A stretch of 64,000 nt of DNA. It comes from Marinobacter subterrani. GTDB lineage: Bacteria; Pseudomonadota; Gammaproteobacteria; Pseudomonadales; Oleiphilaceae. How positions within the stretch are numbered: position 1 is the stretch's first letter; every line of letters begins with the position of its first letter. The notes beneath the pieces were generated by a model. The model did not search any database. It saw nothing but the letters and a program-made list of their open reading frames with translations, and was not told the DNA's origin. The position numbers and the translations under genes are program-made. Positions 47,575 to 59,796 of the stretch are shown here, piece by piece. The DNA lies in the NCBI RefSeq assembly GCF_001045555.1, contig NZ_LFBU01000001.1:1984001-2048000 (forward strand), in the 5' to 3' direction.

Positions 47575-47817
47575 ATGAAGCCCAATCTCAAAGCCTGCGG
47601 GCAAGCCATGGCAACGGCCCTGGTCAATGCGGTTCTGGCCGTAGCACTGATGCTCCTTGTTGAGTTTGCAATCAGTGGCAGCTTCCAGGTTCCCGAGCCC
47701 TATCTCTGGGCCGGATTGTTGATCTGGCTGGTTATTTTTGCGGGTCAGTTCTGGCGCCAGCGTCACCTCTGCAAATCCTGTGAATCGCCACGGGAAACAC
47801 CCGACCCCTCCCGTTGA
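47575..47817 (+). CDS. Small two-pass membrane protein, unknown
   Basis: 80 residues with two hydrophobic segments (about 15-35 and 44-61) and a short C-terminal tail carrying C-K-S-C. ATG 47575 has GCGGAA upstream. The frame opens earlier, at 47413, without a ribosome site. No family recognised. It lies between divergent parC and the chemoreceptor gene. Confidence 0.6.
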   Translation: MKPNLKACGQAMATALVNAVLAVALMLLVEFAISGSFQVPEPYLWAGLLIWLVIFAGQFWRQRHLCKSCESPRETPDPSR

Positions 47818-47943
47818 TCTGCCAAACTCCCGGCACACCCCCCTTTGTTTGACCGGGAGCAACTCCTGCGCTGTTAATCACCACAAGCTGTCTTCCGCTG
47901 CTATGCTTGGCGATAGGCCAGCACGGCCAATCTGGGGGACTGT

Positions 47944-49581
47944 ATGGATTTTGGCAAGCGTCTGGGACTTCGTGTAAAGATCGCCTTACCCTTTGCTATC
48001 ACCGCCACCGCCCTGATCATCATAGGGCTGTTCGCTGTCAGCACGGTGCGGAACCTGGTTTCCGACACCGATAACATTGCCGACGTCTACCTGCCGTCGG
48101 TCAGCGAAATTCTCAACGGTGACAGGGATCTGTACCAGGCACTGGTTGCCCAGATGGCGTATGTGGATGCCAGCTTCAACAATCAGGACGGCGCAGACTA
48201 CATCAAGAGTTTCGAGGAAAACTCGACGCAGGCCCGGGAGCGTTTCAAGAAGGCCGTTGAGCGACTGGAGGGCACAGGTGTATCCGATGTTGCCAACGGG
48301 TTTGACGCCGCCTTTGACCGCTGGCTGGCTTCCGCCAGGCGCACCCTTGAGCTGGCAGGGAGTGGCACCCCGGCTGAGGCCCGACAACTAGCCACCAGCG
48401 AAACCAGCCAGCTGTTCGACAACCTGCGGAACTTCTATGACGAAGTCGGGGCCCATGCCGACCGGCAGGCCCAGATGCGGGCTTCCGGCTCATCCGCTGA
48501 AGGCCAGGCCAGCTCACTGACCATCCTGCTGATTACCGTAGTCGCGATTATCGTCAGCATTCTGCTGTTTGCCGTGTTCCTGAAACTGATCATTTCCTCG
48601 GTTACAGCCCTGAGAACCCAGCTCGACAATATCGCCCAGGGTGAAGGTGACCTGACCCAACGGGTGCCGGTCGAAACCGATGACGACCTCGGCAAACTCG
48701 CCCGGAGCTTCAACCTGGTTCTGGAGAACCTGCAGTCGATGATCCGCTCCATTCAGCAGTTGACCCGGGAGCTGGGCGCCGGGGCCACTGATCTGGCGAG
48801 GGCCGCGAAGGACAATAACGATGGAGTTAGCCGGCAGACAGATTCCATCGCCATGGTGGCGACCGCCATCAATGAAATGCAGAGCGCGATCGAGGAAGTG
48901 GCAGGCAATGCCTCAAGGGCCGCGGAAATCACGCGGGATGCGGAAGAAAAAGGCAAGAACGGCGCACGCATCATTCGCAACTCTTCCGAGCAGGTGCACC
49001 GGTTGGCGGCCCAGATCTCCCGGGCGGTCGACGTAATCCGCAAGCTGTCAGACGACTCCAACAACATCACCTCGGTTCTGGATGTGATCAGGGGCATCGC
49101 TGAACAGACCAACCTGCTCGCGCTCAATGCTGCGATCGAAGCGGCCCGGGCCGGTGAACAGGGGCGCGGATTTGCCGTGGTTGCCGACGAAGTCAGAACC
49201 CTGGCCCAGAGAACGCAGCAGTCCACTCAAGATATCCAGACCATGATCACCACCTTGCAGTCTGGCGTTGCCGATATCGTGTCGGTCATGGAGACGGGCA
49301 GCCGGGAGGCCGCCGAAACCGAGAACCTGGCCACTGAGGCCGAACAGGAGCTGAACGCCATCCTCCAGGCCATGACCAACATCGCCGATGTGAATACCAG
49401 CGTGGCGTCTGCCACCGAGGAGCAGACCCAAGTGGTGGATGAAATCAACCGGAGCATTACCGAGATCAACGATCTCGCCGCAGAGGGGGCCGGTCGATCA
49501 CGGGACATTGACGGGATCAGCGATTCCCTTGAAGGCTATGCCCGGGAACTCGAGAATCAGACGGGCAGGTTCCGGGTCTGA
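47944..49581 (+). CDS. Methyl-accepting chemotaxis protein
   Basis: A 545-residue membrane chemoreceptor: TM1 about 11-32, a periplasmic helical ligand domain about 33-185 (4-helix-bundle type), TM2 about 188-212, HAMP, then a long cytoplasmic coiled coil. The hairpin tip has [20 protein letters not shown] followed by [20 protein letters not shown], the universal signalling sequence. GGGGGAC lies just before the ATG. Ligand unknown. A hairpin around the stop codon separates it from convergent yceI. Confidence 0.95.
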   Translation: MDFGKRLGLRVKIALPFAITATALIIIGLFAVSTVRNLVSDTDNIADVYLPSVSEILNGDRDLYQALVAQMAYVDASFNNQDGADYIKSFEENSTQARERFKKAVERLEGTGVSDVANGFDAAFDRWLASARRTLELAGSGTPAEARQLATSETSQLFDNLRNFYDEVGAHADRQAQMRASGSSAEGQASSLTILLITVVAIIVSILLFAVFLKLIISSVTALRTQLDNIAQGEGDLTQRVPVETDDDLGKLARSFNLVLENLQSMIRSIQQLTRELGAGATDLARAAKDNNDGVSRQTDSIAMVATAINEMQSAIEEVAGNASRAAEITRDAEEKGKNGARIIRNSSEQVHRLAAQISRAVDVIRKLSDDSNNITSVLDVIRGIAEQTNLLALNAAIEAARAGEQGRGFAVVADEVRTLAQRTQQSTQDIQTMITTLQSGVADIVSVMETGSREAAETENLATEAEQELNAILQAMTNIADVNTSVASATEEQTQVVDEINRSITEINDLAAEGAGRSRDIDGISDSLEGYARELENQTGRFRV

Positions 49582-49593
49582 GCCCGGAACCTG
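49566..49593. terminator. 11-bp hairpin around the chemoreceptor stop codon
   Basis: CAGGTTCCGGG and CCCGGAACCTG form a perfect 11-bp stem; the 6-nt loop TCTGAG holds the TGA stop. It lies in front of convergent yceI. No long T-run on either side. Confidence 0.6.
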
Positions 49594-49614
49594 TAATGGC
49601 AGGGTCAGCCAGGG

Positions 49615-50196
49615 TTACTGCCGGATACCTTCGACAGAAATGATGATCTCAACCGTCTCGGAGGCCTTTCCAAGATCCATCGGGATACCGAAGTCCTTCA
49701 GGCGAAGCTCGGTTTCCGCTTCGAAGCCCATGCGGTAACCGCCCCAGGGGTCTTCACCGTAGCCAATCATTTCCGCATCCAGGGTCACTTCCCTGGTCAC
49801 ACCGCGCAAGGTCAGATCGCCGATGATGTCGGCTTCACCTTCACCTTGTGGGACCACGCGCTTGCTCTTGAAGGTCGCCTTGGGAAACTCGTCAACGTAG
49901 AGAAAATCCTCGCTGCGCAAGTGTTTGTCACGCTCGGCGTGGTTGGAATCAACGCTGCTGGTGTCGATTGTGACGGTCACGGAGCTGTTTTCAGGATTCT
50001 TGGCGTCGTAGACAAACTGGCCGTCAAATTCATTGAACCGACCATAGAGCCAGCTGTACCCAAGGTGGGAAATCTTGAAATGAATGAACTGGTGATCGCC
50101 CTCGTTATCGAAGTCATAAGTACCGCTATGCTCATCAGCGTGGACCGCCGTTGTCAGCGCCATGGATACAGCAGAGGCAAGCAGGATCTTCTTCAT
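49615..50196 (-). CDS. YceI-family periplasmic protein
   Basis: A 193-residue protein with a clear signal peptide (MKKILLASAVSMALTTAVHA) and the YceI lipocalin-like fold: FDNEGDHQFIHFKISHLGYS, GRFNEFDGQF, HLRSEDFLYVDEFPKATFKS and GDLTLRGVTREVTLD. Family members bind polyisoprenoid or similar lipids. It follows a cytochrome b561 gene on the same strand, a common pairing; a redox link is inferred. Confidence 0.93.
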   Translation of the reverse strand: MKKILLASAVSMALTTAVHADEHSGTYDFDNEGDHQFIHFKISHLGYSWLYGRFNEFDGQFVYDAKNPENSSVTVTIDTSSVDSNHAERDKHLRSEDFLYVDEFPKATFKSKRVVPQGEGEADIIGDLTLRGVTREVTLDAEMIGYGEDPWGGYRMGFEAETELRLKDFGIPMDLGKASETVEIIISVEGIRQ

Positions 50197-50268
50197 GGAT
50201 ATCTCCCTTGTTGCATTAATGCCCGACTCCCGGGCTTTACACGGATTCGCGTCCAGATGATGCGCTGG

Positions 50269-50814
50269 TTACTTACCCAGCATACGACGCAGTGTGTCGT
50301 CGCGATCAATAAAGTGGTGCTTGAGTGCACCGGCGGTATGGATCACAGACAGGACAATAATCGCCCAGGTCGCCCAGTAGTGGACGGTTCCGGCAGGCTC
50401 TTCCATTTTTTTGGTCTGGCCGGTCAACGACGGCACCTCAAACCACCCGAAGACACTGATGGAAGAGCCGTCAGCCGTTGAGATCAGATAGCCACTGGCC
50501 ATGGCCACAAAGAGGAGTATATATAGCAGCGTGTGGGCCGCCTGGGCGCTCCGAACTTCCCAGCGCTTATGGCCTGACGGCGCCGATGGCGATGCATTCA
50601 ACCACTTCCATACGACCCGAAAAACCATTACCGCCAGAAGCAACATGCCGATACTTCGGTGAATGTCCGGGGCTTTGTTGTACCAGTCATGGTAATAGGT
50701 CAGATCGACCATCCAGTACCCGAGTCCGAACAGGCCAAATACCGCCAGGGCGACAAGCCAGTGAATGGCAATTGCCATCGAGCCGTAGCTGTTTGAGGTG
50801 TTCCGGATTTGCAT
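50269..50814 (-). CDS. Cytochrome b561
   Basis: A 181-residue four-helix membrane protein of the bacterial b561 family. It has the heme-ligand histidines in MAIAIHWLVALAVFGLFG, IHRSIGMLLLAVMVFRVVWK, AHTLLYILLFVAMASGYL and HTAGALKHHFIDRDDTL. ATG 50814 has AAGG 9 nt upstream; the upstream TTG is less likely. It probably shares a transcript with yceI. Electron partner unknown, possibly quinol. Confidence 0.93.
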   Translation of the reverse strand: MQIRNTSNSYGSMAIAIHWLVALAVFGLFGLGYWMVDLTYYHDWYNKAPDIHRSIGMLLLAVMVFRVVWKWLNASPSAPSGHKRWEVRSAQAAHTLLYILLFVAMASGYLISTADGSSISVFGWFEVPSLTGQTKKMEEPAGTVHYWATWAIIVLSVIHTAGALKHHFIDRDDTLRRMLGK

Positions 50815-51297
50815 GATCAGCAACCTTGATCCCTGGTCCAGATATTTCCCGAAAGTTTAGAAACACAGCCGAGCGAAAAAAATCAAAATCTTTTGCTGCC
50901 TTGCATCAGATTTTCTGATCAAACCTTCGGGCGCTTTGCCTTTGGTCTCATACGGGTTTTACGGATTGTTCAAAATTATAGCAACGATAAAATTTACTCA
51001 TATTTCAACGCCCCGTCGGGGCCTCATTGACCGAGAGGACATGACATGGAATTTGAATTCGACGAAAGCGTCGTTGTTCCCAGCAACAACTGATTCTCTG
51101 GCGGTCCGCCCCAGGATCGCCGGGCCTTCTCCCCTGGCAGGCCACAAAAGATACAAACTGTTTCCAGTTTCTACATGAAACAGTGGTAATAAACCCGTTT
51201 TTTTGGCAATCTTCCTTCCTACTATCAGTAACTTCCGGATTTTTCAGATTTATCTGTACTGATAGATGACAGTTCAGTCGTCTTTCCAAACCGGCTG
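50815..51297. other. 483-bp intergenic region
   Basis: The only gap longer than 300 bp. It holds, from left to right: the upstream region of the cytochrome b561 gene, a possible plus-strand promoter (TTGTTC, 16 nt, TAAAAT near 50966-50993), a hairpin GCCCC-GTC-GGGGC (51010-51022), a GAGAGGA ribosome-like site, a 15-codon ORF, and an 8-bp inverted repeat ACTGTTTC/GAAACAGT (51157-51184) followed by a T-run. Nothing resembling a known RNA gene was recognised. Confidence 0.5.
51046..51093 (+). CDS. Possible 15-codon small ORF or leader peptide
   Basis: Reads MEFEFDESVVVPSNN and stops at TGA. GAGAGGA sits at good distance before the ATG, and a plausible promoter and hairpin lie upstream. The first codons contain a CGACG-AAAG-CGTCG hairpin. 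The peptide is acidic and matches nothing I know. A 45-codon frame starting at 51041 overlaps it, but its ATG is too close to the ribosome site. Confidence 0.25.
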   Translation: MEFEFDESVVVPSNN

Positions 51298-52614
51298 ATG
51301 CCTTCGTTCAATCAACCAGAACTGCCTATGTCGAAGCGCCTCCCTGACAAGCTGACGGCTCCGGAAGTGGAACTGTTATCCCCCATGCTGAACAGGGACG
51401 GTGATACATGGACTGCAGATTTCAGGGGCCTGACGCTCAGAACCGCGCTGCAACCCATCTACAGCATTTCCCACAAGCGGATTGTCGGTTACGAAGCGCT
51501 CATCCGTGCCTTTGACACCGACAACTCGGCGGTGCTTCCACTGCATCTATTCCAACTTCCCGATTCCGCGGCAGAAAACCTGCTGCTGGATCGCCTCTGC
51601 CGATACCTGCATATCCGCAACTACAGCGGCATCAGCGATCAGTTGAACTGGCTGTTTCTGAACGTATCGCCGCAGGTGGTCACCAGTGGCAGCCAGGCGG
51701 ATTCTTTTTTTGGCCAGATTCTTGCCAAAACCGGCCTTCCGCCCCACCGGATCGTGATGGAAATTGTAGAGCAGCCAACCGACGACGCGGAGAGGCTTCG
51801 GGAAACGGTTGCCTACTACAAAAAGCTGGGATGCCTCACAGCCATTGACGACTTTGGCGCCGGCCATTCCAACTTCGAACGCATCTGGAATCTGTCACCG
51901 GATATCGTAAAGCTTGACCGGACACTGCTGACCCGGGCGACCGAGGATCACAAGGCGCGCCAGATCCTGAACGGCATCGTGTCACTGTTGCACCAGTCGG
52001 GCTGCCTGGTATTGCTGGAAGGCGTCGAGACCCGGGATCAGGCGATGATTGCCATCGATGCCGGTGTCGATTTTGTTCAGGGGTTCTATTTCCGCAAACC
52101 AAGCACCGATCTGAACCAGCTTTCCCACGCACCCGCGGATCTGGACCAACTGCTGCAGGAATACAAGACCCGCAACCAGGTCACTCTGGACCCGACGCGT
52201 CAACTGGTGGAGTTTTTCAGGGGCTTTTTCGACCATGCCATCACCAAACTGAAAAACGGCTTGAGCATGGCGGACTCCTGCCTGGAATTGCTGAACCACC
52301 CGGCCGTCTCGAGATGCTACCTGGTGGATGACAAGGGCATACAGATTGACGACACGCTAATCTCCGACACCGGCACCCGCAGTCTGGACCCGCGTTTCCG
52401 GCCGCTGGAAAGAACCAGCAGTGCCGACTGGTTCCGTCAGCAGTACCTGCGCCAGGCCCTGGCCCAGCCCGAAAGCCTGCACGTAACCGCACCTTACCTC
52501 TGTGTTACCGGGGCGTACATGTGCGTCACCCTGTCGCTGGGCTATTACCGGGAAGGCAGTTTGCAGGTGCTGTGCTGCGACATTCTTGCCAATCCTTCAG
52601 CGCCAGCCCTATAG
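51298..52614 (+). CDS. EAL-domain c-di-GMP phosphodiesterase with YkuI_C-like domain
   Basis: A 438-residue soluble protein. The EAL domain (about 35-285) looks active: YEALIRA, LFLNVSPQ, EIVEQ, AIDDFGAGHSN, VKLDRTLL and LEGVET are all kept. The C-terminal 150 residues (FFRGFFDHAITKLKNG to the end) resemble the YkuI_C PAS-like sensor that follows EAL in some proteins. It should cleave c-di-GMP to pGpG, which Orn degrades. The start is unsure: 51298 or 51328, neither with a good ribosome site. It ends on a CTATAG shared with the convergent permease gene. Confidence 0.88.
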   Translation: MPSFNQPELPMSKRLPDKLTAPEVELLSPMLNRDGDTWTADFRGLTLRTALQPIYSISHKRIVGYEALIRAFDTDNSAVLPLHLFQLPDSAAENLLLDRLCRYLHIRNYSGISDQLNWLFLNVSPQVVTSGSQADSFFGQILAKTGLPPHRIVMEIVEQPTDDAERLRETVAYYKKLGCLTAIDDFGAGHSNFERIWNLSPDIVKLDRTLLTRATEDHKARQILNGIVSLLHQSGCLVLLEGVETRDQAMIAIDAGVDFVQGFYFRKPSTDLNQLSHAPADLDQLLQEYKTRNQVTLDPTRQLVEFFRGFFDHAITKLKNGLSMADSCLELLNHPAVSRCYLVDDKGIQIDDTLISDTGTRSLDPRFRPLERTSSADWFRQQYLRQALAQPESLHVTAPYLCVTGAYMCVTLSLGYYREGSLQVLCCDILANPSAPAL

Positions 52615-54387
52615 CCCCGGCTTTATGCCATAAACCACGGCAATAACGGCAACCGTTACCAGGCCAATGAACACATTCATGGGCACGCCGACCCGGACAA
52701 AGTCACTGAACCGGTAACCGCCAGGCCCGAAGACCATCATATTGGTCTGGTACCCCAGTGGGGTGGCAAAACTTGCCGACGCAGCCATCATCACCGCTAT
52801 CACAAAGGGTTCTGCCGCCACACCCATGCTGGTGGTCATCGACAGCACAACGGGGATGATAAGCACCGCCGCCGCGTTGTTGGTAATCACCTCGGTCAGC
52901 AGAGACACCGAAAAATAAACCAGGAAGATGGCGAGCAAGACATGGCCCTGGCTGAGCTTCAGGATGCCCTGGGCAACAAAACCTGCCGCCCCGGTCTGCT
53001 CCAGCGCCGCCCCCATCGCAAACGACGCCGCGATAGTCAGGATGACCGGAACATCCACCGATTTCTGGGCCTGGCCTACGGAACAGCAGCCAGACAGGAT
53101 CATCAGCGCCGCACCCAGCAAGGCCGCATTCAACATGCTGAGCAGGCCGCAGGCTGCCAGCCCGACCAGAACCACCAGAATGCCCCAGGACAGCCAGGCG
53201 CGGTCGTGCCGGGGCGTCTCGGTTTCCAGATCGTTGATCAGCAGAAAATCCTTGTTGTACCGCTGGCGACTGACAAACGCGGGCCGGGCTTCCAGCAACA
53301 GTACATCACCCGGCTTGAGGCGAATGTTACCCAGGTTGCCGGACACCCGCTCACCACCCCGGGCCACCGCCAGAACCACCGCACCATAGCGGTCCCGGAA
53401 ACGGGCATCGCGGATGGTCAGCCCGAGCACATCAGACTGGGGCGACAGGGCCGCCTCCACCAGCCGCCGCTCCGCCCTGTCCTTGCTCAGGCTGGGTTCG
53501 TCTTCATGCACCGAGGGTACGATGCCGTTAATCCTCAGCAGATCCGAAATGGCCTGGGTATCTCCGGCGAACACCAGCCGGTCTCCGCCCCGCAGGCGCT
53601 CTTCCGAAGGCACGGCCGTTACTACGCTGCCATCACGCTCGATCTCGACCAGATACAACCGTTCCAGCTCCCGCAGCCCCGCTTCACCAACCGTCTTGCC
53701 CACCAGCGGACCATCGAACGACACGGCCACTTCCAGGGTGAATTCCCGCATGGCACCAAACTTCTGCTGATCCTTGCGATCCGGAAGCGCCCTGGGCATG
53801 AACAGCAGCAGCGCAGCCACACCGATAATCGCAACCGGCAGGCCCACGGCGGTAATGGAGAAAATGGAAAAGCCCTGCTCGCCAGTCAATTGCTGGTATT
53901 GGCCGTTGACCACAAGGTTGGTGCTGGTGCCTATGAGTGTGATCGTACCCCCGAGAATCGCGGAGTAGCTCAGGGGGATCATCAGCTTGGAAGGTGATAT
54001 GCCAATTTTCCGGGACCAGGCATGCACCGCCGGAATCATGGTGGCCACCACAGGCGTGTTGTTCAGGAAGCCGCTCAGCAGGGAGACCGGGATGGCAATG
54101 CGGGCCTGGGCAGACCGAACGGTTTTGGGGTTGCGAAGCACATGGTGGACCAGCAGATCCACCCCGCCGGAGTGATGAATGCCCGCCGCCACCACAAACA
54201 TGGCAACAACGGTAATAAGGCCACTGTTGCTGAAACCGGCCAGGGCCTGATCGGCAGAAACAATACCGCTGGCACTGAGCACCACAAGCACACTCATCAT
54301 CACCAGATGGGGCGCAAATCGACCTGTGCTCATCAGTACCAGCGCCGTACCTGCCAGGCCCAGCGCAAACCAGCCTTGCCAGTCCAT
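52609..54387 (-). CDS. SLC13-family permease with two RCK_C domains
   Basis: A 592-residue membrane protein of the divalent anion:sodium symporter (ArsB/NhaD-like) superfamily. Two halves of several hydrophobic segments flank a central soluble part (about 205-380) with two TrkA-C-like domains (VGKTVGEAGLRELERLYLVE and LGLTIRDARFRDRYGAVVLAV). Signature stretches FLNNTPVVATMIPAV and TNNAAAVLIIPVVL fit the family; substrate may be sulfate or a dicarboxylate. ATG 54387 has GGAAG 8 nt upstream; a TTG precedes it. Confidence 0.9.
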   Translation of the reverse strand: MDWQGWFALGLAGTALVLMSTGRFAPHLVMMSVLVVLSASGIVSADQALAGFSNSGLITVVAMFVVAAGIHHSGGVDLLVHHVLRNPKTVRSAQARIAIPVSLLSGFLNNTPVVATMIPAVHAWSRKIGISPSKLMIPLSYSAILGGTITLIGTSTNLVVNGQYQQLTGEQGFSIFSITAVGLPVAIIGVAALLLFMPRALPDRKDQQKFGAMREFTLEVAVSFDGPLVGKTVGEAGLRELERLYLVEIERDGSVVTAVPSEERLRGGDRLVFAGDTQAISDLLRINGIVPSVHEDEPSLSKDRAERRLVEAALSPQSDVLGLTIRDARFRDRYGAVVLAVARGGERVSGNLGNIRLKPGDVLLLEARPAFVSRQRYNKDFLLINDLETETPRHDRAWLSWGILVVLVGLAACGLLSMLNAALLGAALMILSGCCSVGQAQKSVDVPVILTIAASFAMGAALEQTGAAGFVAQGILKLSQGHVLLAIFLVYFSVSLLTEVITNNAAAVLIIPVVLSMTTSMGVAAEPFVIAVMMAASASFATPLGYQTNMMVFGPGGYRFSDFVRVGVPMNVFIGLVTVAVIAVVYGIKPGL

Positions 54388-54482
54388 CAACAGTTCTTCC
54401 CGATCAGAAAACTGGCAGGATAACGAGTTTGCAGAATACTTAGAAAGAATAAAGGATGCTTTTTATAGCACCCCAGGGAATA

Positions 54483-56918
<2,436 letters not shown>

Positions 56919-56922
<4 letters not shown>

Positions 56923-59660
56923 GGGGTTTTGACTGCCTTGATGCTGGTGGACTGACTGCCGGCCTGCTCTGGCAGCAACCGGTAACCCTTGAAGTCCGGC
57001 CTGGGCAGCAGGTCCGGCGAAGTCGCCGACAGGGTCGGCCGGGAATAGCTGGTGGTCATGCGCAGGCCAGTGACGGGCTGGTTTTCCCTGACTTCGATGA
57101 CCTGCCGCAAACCGGCAACCGGGTACTCGGCACAGGCCTCGCCGGCATGGCAGATCAGGCCGTCGTTATCGAGATCCGTTCCCGCTACCAGGAAATACTT
57201 GCCTGGCGGCACTTCGTTAAGGCGGTTCGGCGCCTGGCCGTCGTCGGGCAGGAATTCGAACTGATACTGGCCATTTTCAGCACGAACAGCCGTTTGGGCA
57301 ACGGTATTGAAAACGGCACCCTCGGGTTGAGGATCCACCAGAAGGACGAAATGCCGGCCGGCGTCCCGGGCCTGTTGATCGGTGATTCGCTGGCCCACTA
57401 CCGGAATGTCCAAGGTTTTTTCTGGCCCCGACTGCGGTGAGTACTTCACCACCAAGCTTCCGCGGGAAGACGCGCCAGGCTCAAGATTCTGAGGGTTCAG
57501 GGTCAGGTCTAGCCGCAAGGGAGCCGTCTGCGTTGCATCCGGAAAGGGGCCTGCAGCTGGCGATACAGTAAACCAGGGGGCTGAGGCCGCAACACTATTG
57601 ATAGAAATCGTGTAATCTCCCAACGAAGCTAGTTCCAGCGTCTGGCTGACAGCTTGATTAGACTCCGTCGCAAGGTTGACCACCGCCGGCGACGCGGTGA
57701 GCAATTCCGGCGCGGCTTCGGAAAGCACGGCCTCGACGGCCTTACCCGCATCCAGAATGCCATAACCCAGTTGATCCGTCGGGCTGCAATCCGCTTCACA
57801 GGAAGTCTGCGTCAGATTGCCACTCCTCAGATAACCTTCGATGCCGGCATACGTCAGCTCAGGACCGCCATCTTTCAATCTGACACCTTTCATCAACGCC
57901 ACGACCCCGTACACATGAGGCGCCGCCATGGACGTACCCTGTAACCCGCGATAAGCCGCCTGGAGCTGCCCATCCACCACGGCCGCACTGGTGCTGCTGA
58001 CCAGATCGCCCTGGCCATCGCCATTGCCGTCCCGGCTGGCATCGCCCCCGGGGGCGGCGAGATCAATCGAGCTGCCAAAATTGGAGTAGGAAGAAAGCCG
58101 GCCTCCGCCATCCACGGCACTGACCGAGAACACCTTATCCAGGGCGGCCGGGCAGGAAGGCTCGTTGGTGGCGGAATTCCCGGCGGCAGCAACGTAGACA
58201 ATGCCTTTTTCCACGCCATCATTGATGAGCTGTTGCAGGGTATCCGCAACACCCGAGGCACCACAGGGCAGACCGCCGAGGCTCAGGTTAACAACCTTGG
58301 CCCTGGGCCCGCTGGCGTCCCCCAGCACCCACTGCATTGCCTGCAGAAGATCGGCAAGCGTGCCGGAGCCGCCCTCACCCAGCACCCGAACCGGAACCAG
58401 ACTGGCACCAAAGGCTACACCGGCACCACCTTTATTATTGACTGCAGCCGCTACAGTGCCCGCCACGTGGGTGCCGTGGTAGACACTGCCACCTACCGCA
58501 TTGCCCGGATCGGCGGGAACACCGCCGTCAACGGCATCGAAGCCGTCAACAATGTTATACACTCCATTGACCTGAAAATCTGGGTGCCATTGGCCAGCAT
58601 TGTTGCGGAACAACCCGGTATCGAACACCGCCACGTTCACGCCGGCACCGCCAGTGGCGTCCAGTTGCCAGGCAATTGGCCCGTTGATCAGGCTGTAATG
58701 CCACTGCTGCCCCAGCACCCGGCTGGGGTATAAAGGTTCATTCACGGGGGTGGCCAGCGCCTGTGTCTTGTAGTTCGGTGAGGCATGCAAAACCGAGGGG
58801 TCGTCTTTCAGTTGGCGGATCCAGTCGAGTGTCTGCTGCGCGGGATTGCCCTGCTCCATGGCGGCGACCGGCGCCGGACGATGGACTGTCCAGAGCCCTG
58901 GCGCAATCTGCCGCCCGGGGGCCATCAAGGCGCTGGCTGGCAGGCCACTGGCCCGGGCCCCGGCGTTACCCGGATCCCGCAGAGACACAACAGCCTCATC
59001 CTCAACGAACTCGTAGTCTGGCCAGTCGTAAGCCGTGGTGTTGGCGGTTACCGCCCTGGATGAGGACAGAATATAAAGCATGGGCGCCGCACCCAGGGAC
59101 GTGACGGATATCCGATACTCACCTGCCGGCTCAGTACCAGTGGCCAGCTTTACCGGACTGCCGTTGCTGGGTGCGATGATGGGGCCAAGCTCGGTGCCAT
59201 CACTGGAGGTGATGGTTAGCCGCAACTCTGATGCTGTCGCAGAATCAGTACCTGATTCAGCAAGCCGCGTTGCAAAGCTTTGCAACGTAATTTCAAAGCC
59301 TGGCTGCAAACGGGCGACAAAGTTATCTTCAGTATCCGGAAAGTAGTAGAAGTCGTCCGAGAGGCCGGGGGTCGGGGGATACAAGGTTGGCTGGCTTACC
59401 CCACTCACGTAGCCAGAAAGAATAAATTCAGGCGGCAGTTCCTGGTCCGAAATCAAGGGAGCACGCCCAAGCAAGGCGTCCGCGTTGTCGGCATCGACCC
59501 GGGTGCCGGCTTCTATATCAATCACCCCGGAAACAGCAACGTCCGCCGGCAAAAGGCCTCCACCATCACCGGAGCCGCCGCCACACCCGGCCACGGCGAG
59601 ACCAAGTGCCATGGAAAAACCCAATTTCGCGACCTTGCCGGGAACCGACACCAGCACCAT
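56919..59660 (-). CDS. Subtilisin-like (S8) serine protease lipoprotein
   Basis: A 913-residue protein. The N-terminus carries a lipobox (LAVAGC) followed by a Gly/Ser-rich stretch, so it should be lipid-anchored. A PPC-like beta domain (about 110-210) precedes the S8 domain, with D347 (AVFDTGLFRN), H398 (YHGTHVAG), oxyanion N495 (AAAGNS) and S577 (GTSMAAPHVYG). A C-terminal beta-sandwich region follows. The start is ATG 59660: GGGGGAG lies 6 nt before it. The stop overlaps the start of the PrcB-like gene. Confidence 0.9.
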
Positions 59661-59743
59661 AAATAACTCCCCCATCGTTACCGCCAGCATAACCCATCCC
59701 GATCGATGTGTTATTTACTGTGTGTTAACCGACCGCCGGATGC

Positions 59744-59778
59744 AAAAAAGCCGCCGGAGGTTACCCTCAGGCGGCTTT
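59744..59778 (-). terminator. Intrinsic terminator of the TRAP operon
   Basis: AAAGCCGCC and GGCGGCTTT (59747-59755, 59770-59778) pair, with an inner GAGG/CCTC, and run into T residues on the minus strand just after the permease stop. Confidence 0.85.
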
Positions 59779-59796
59779 CAGGCTAGCACTGCCAGA

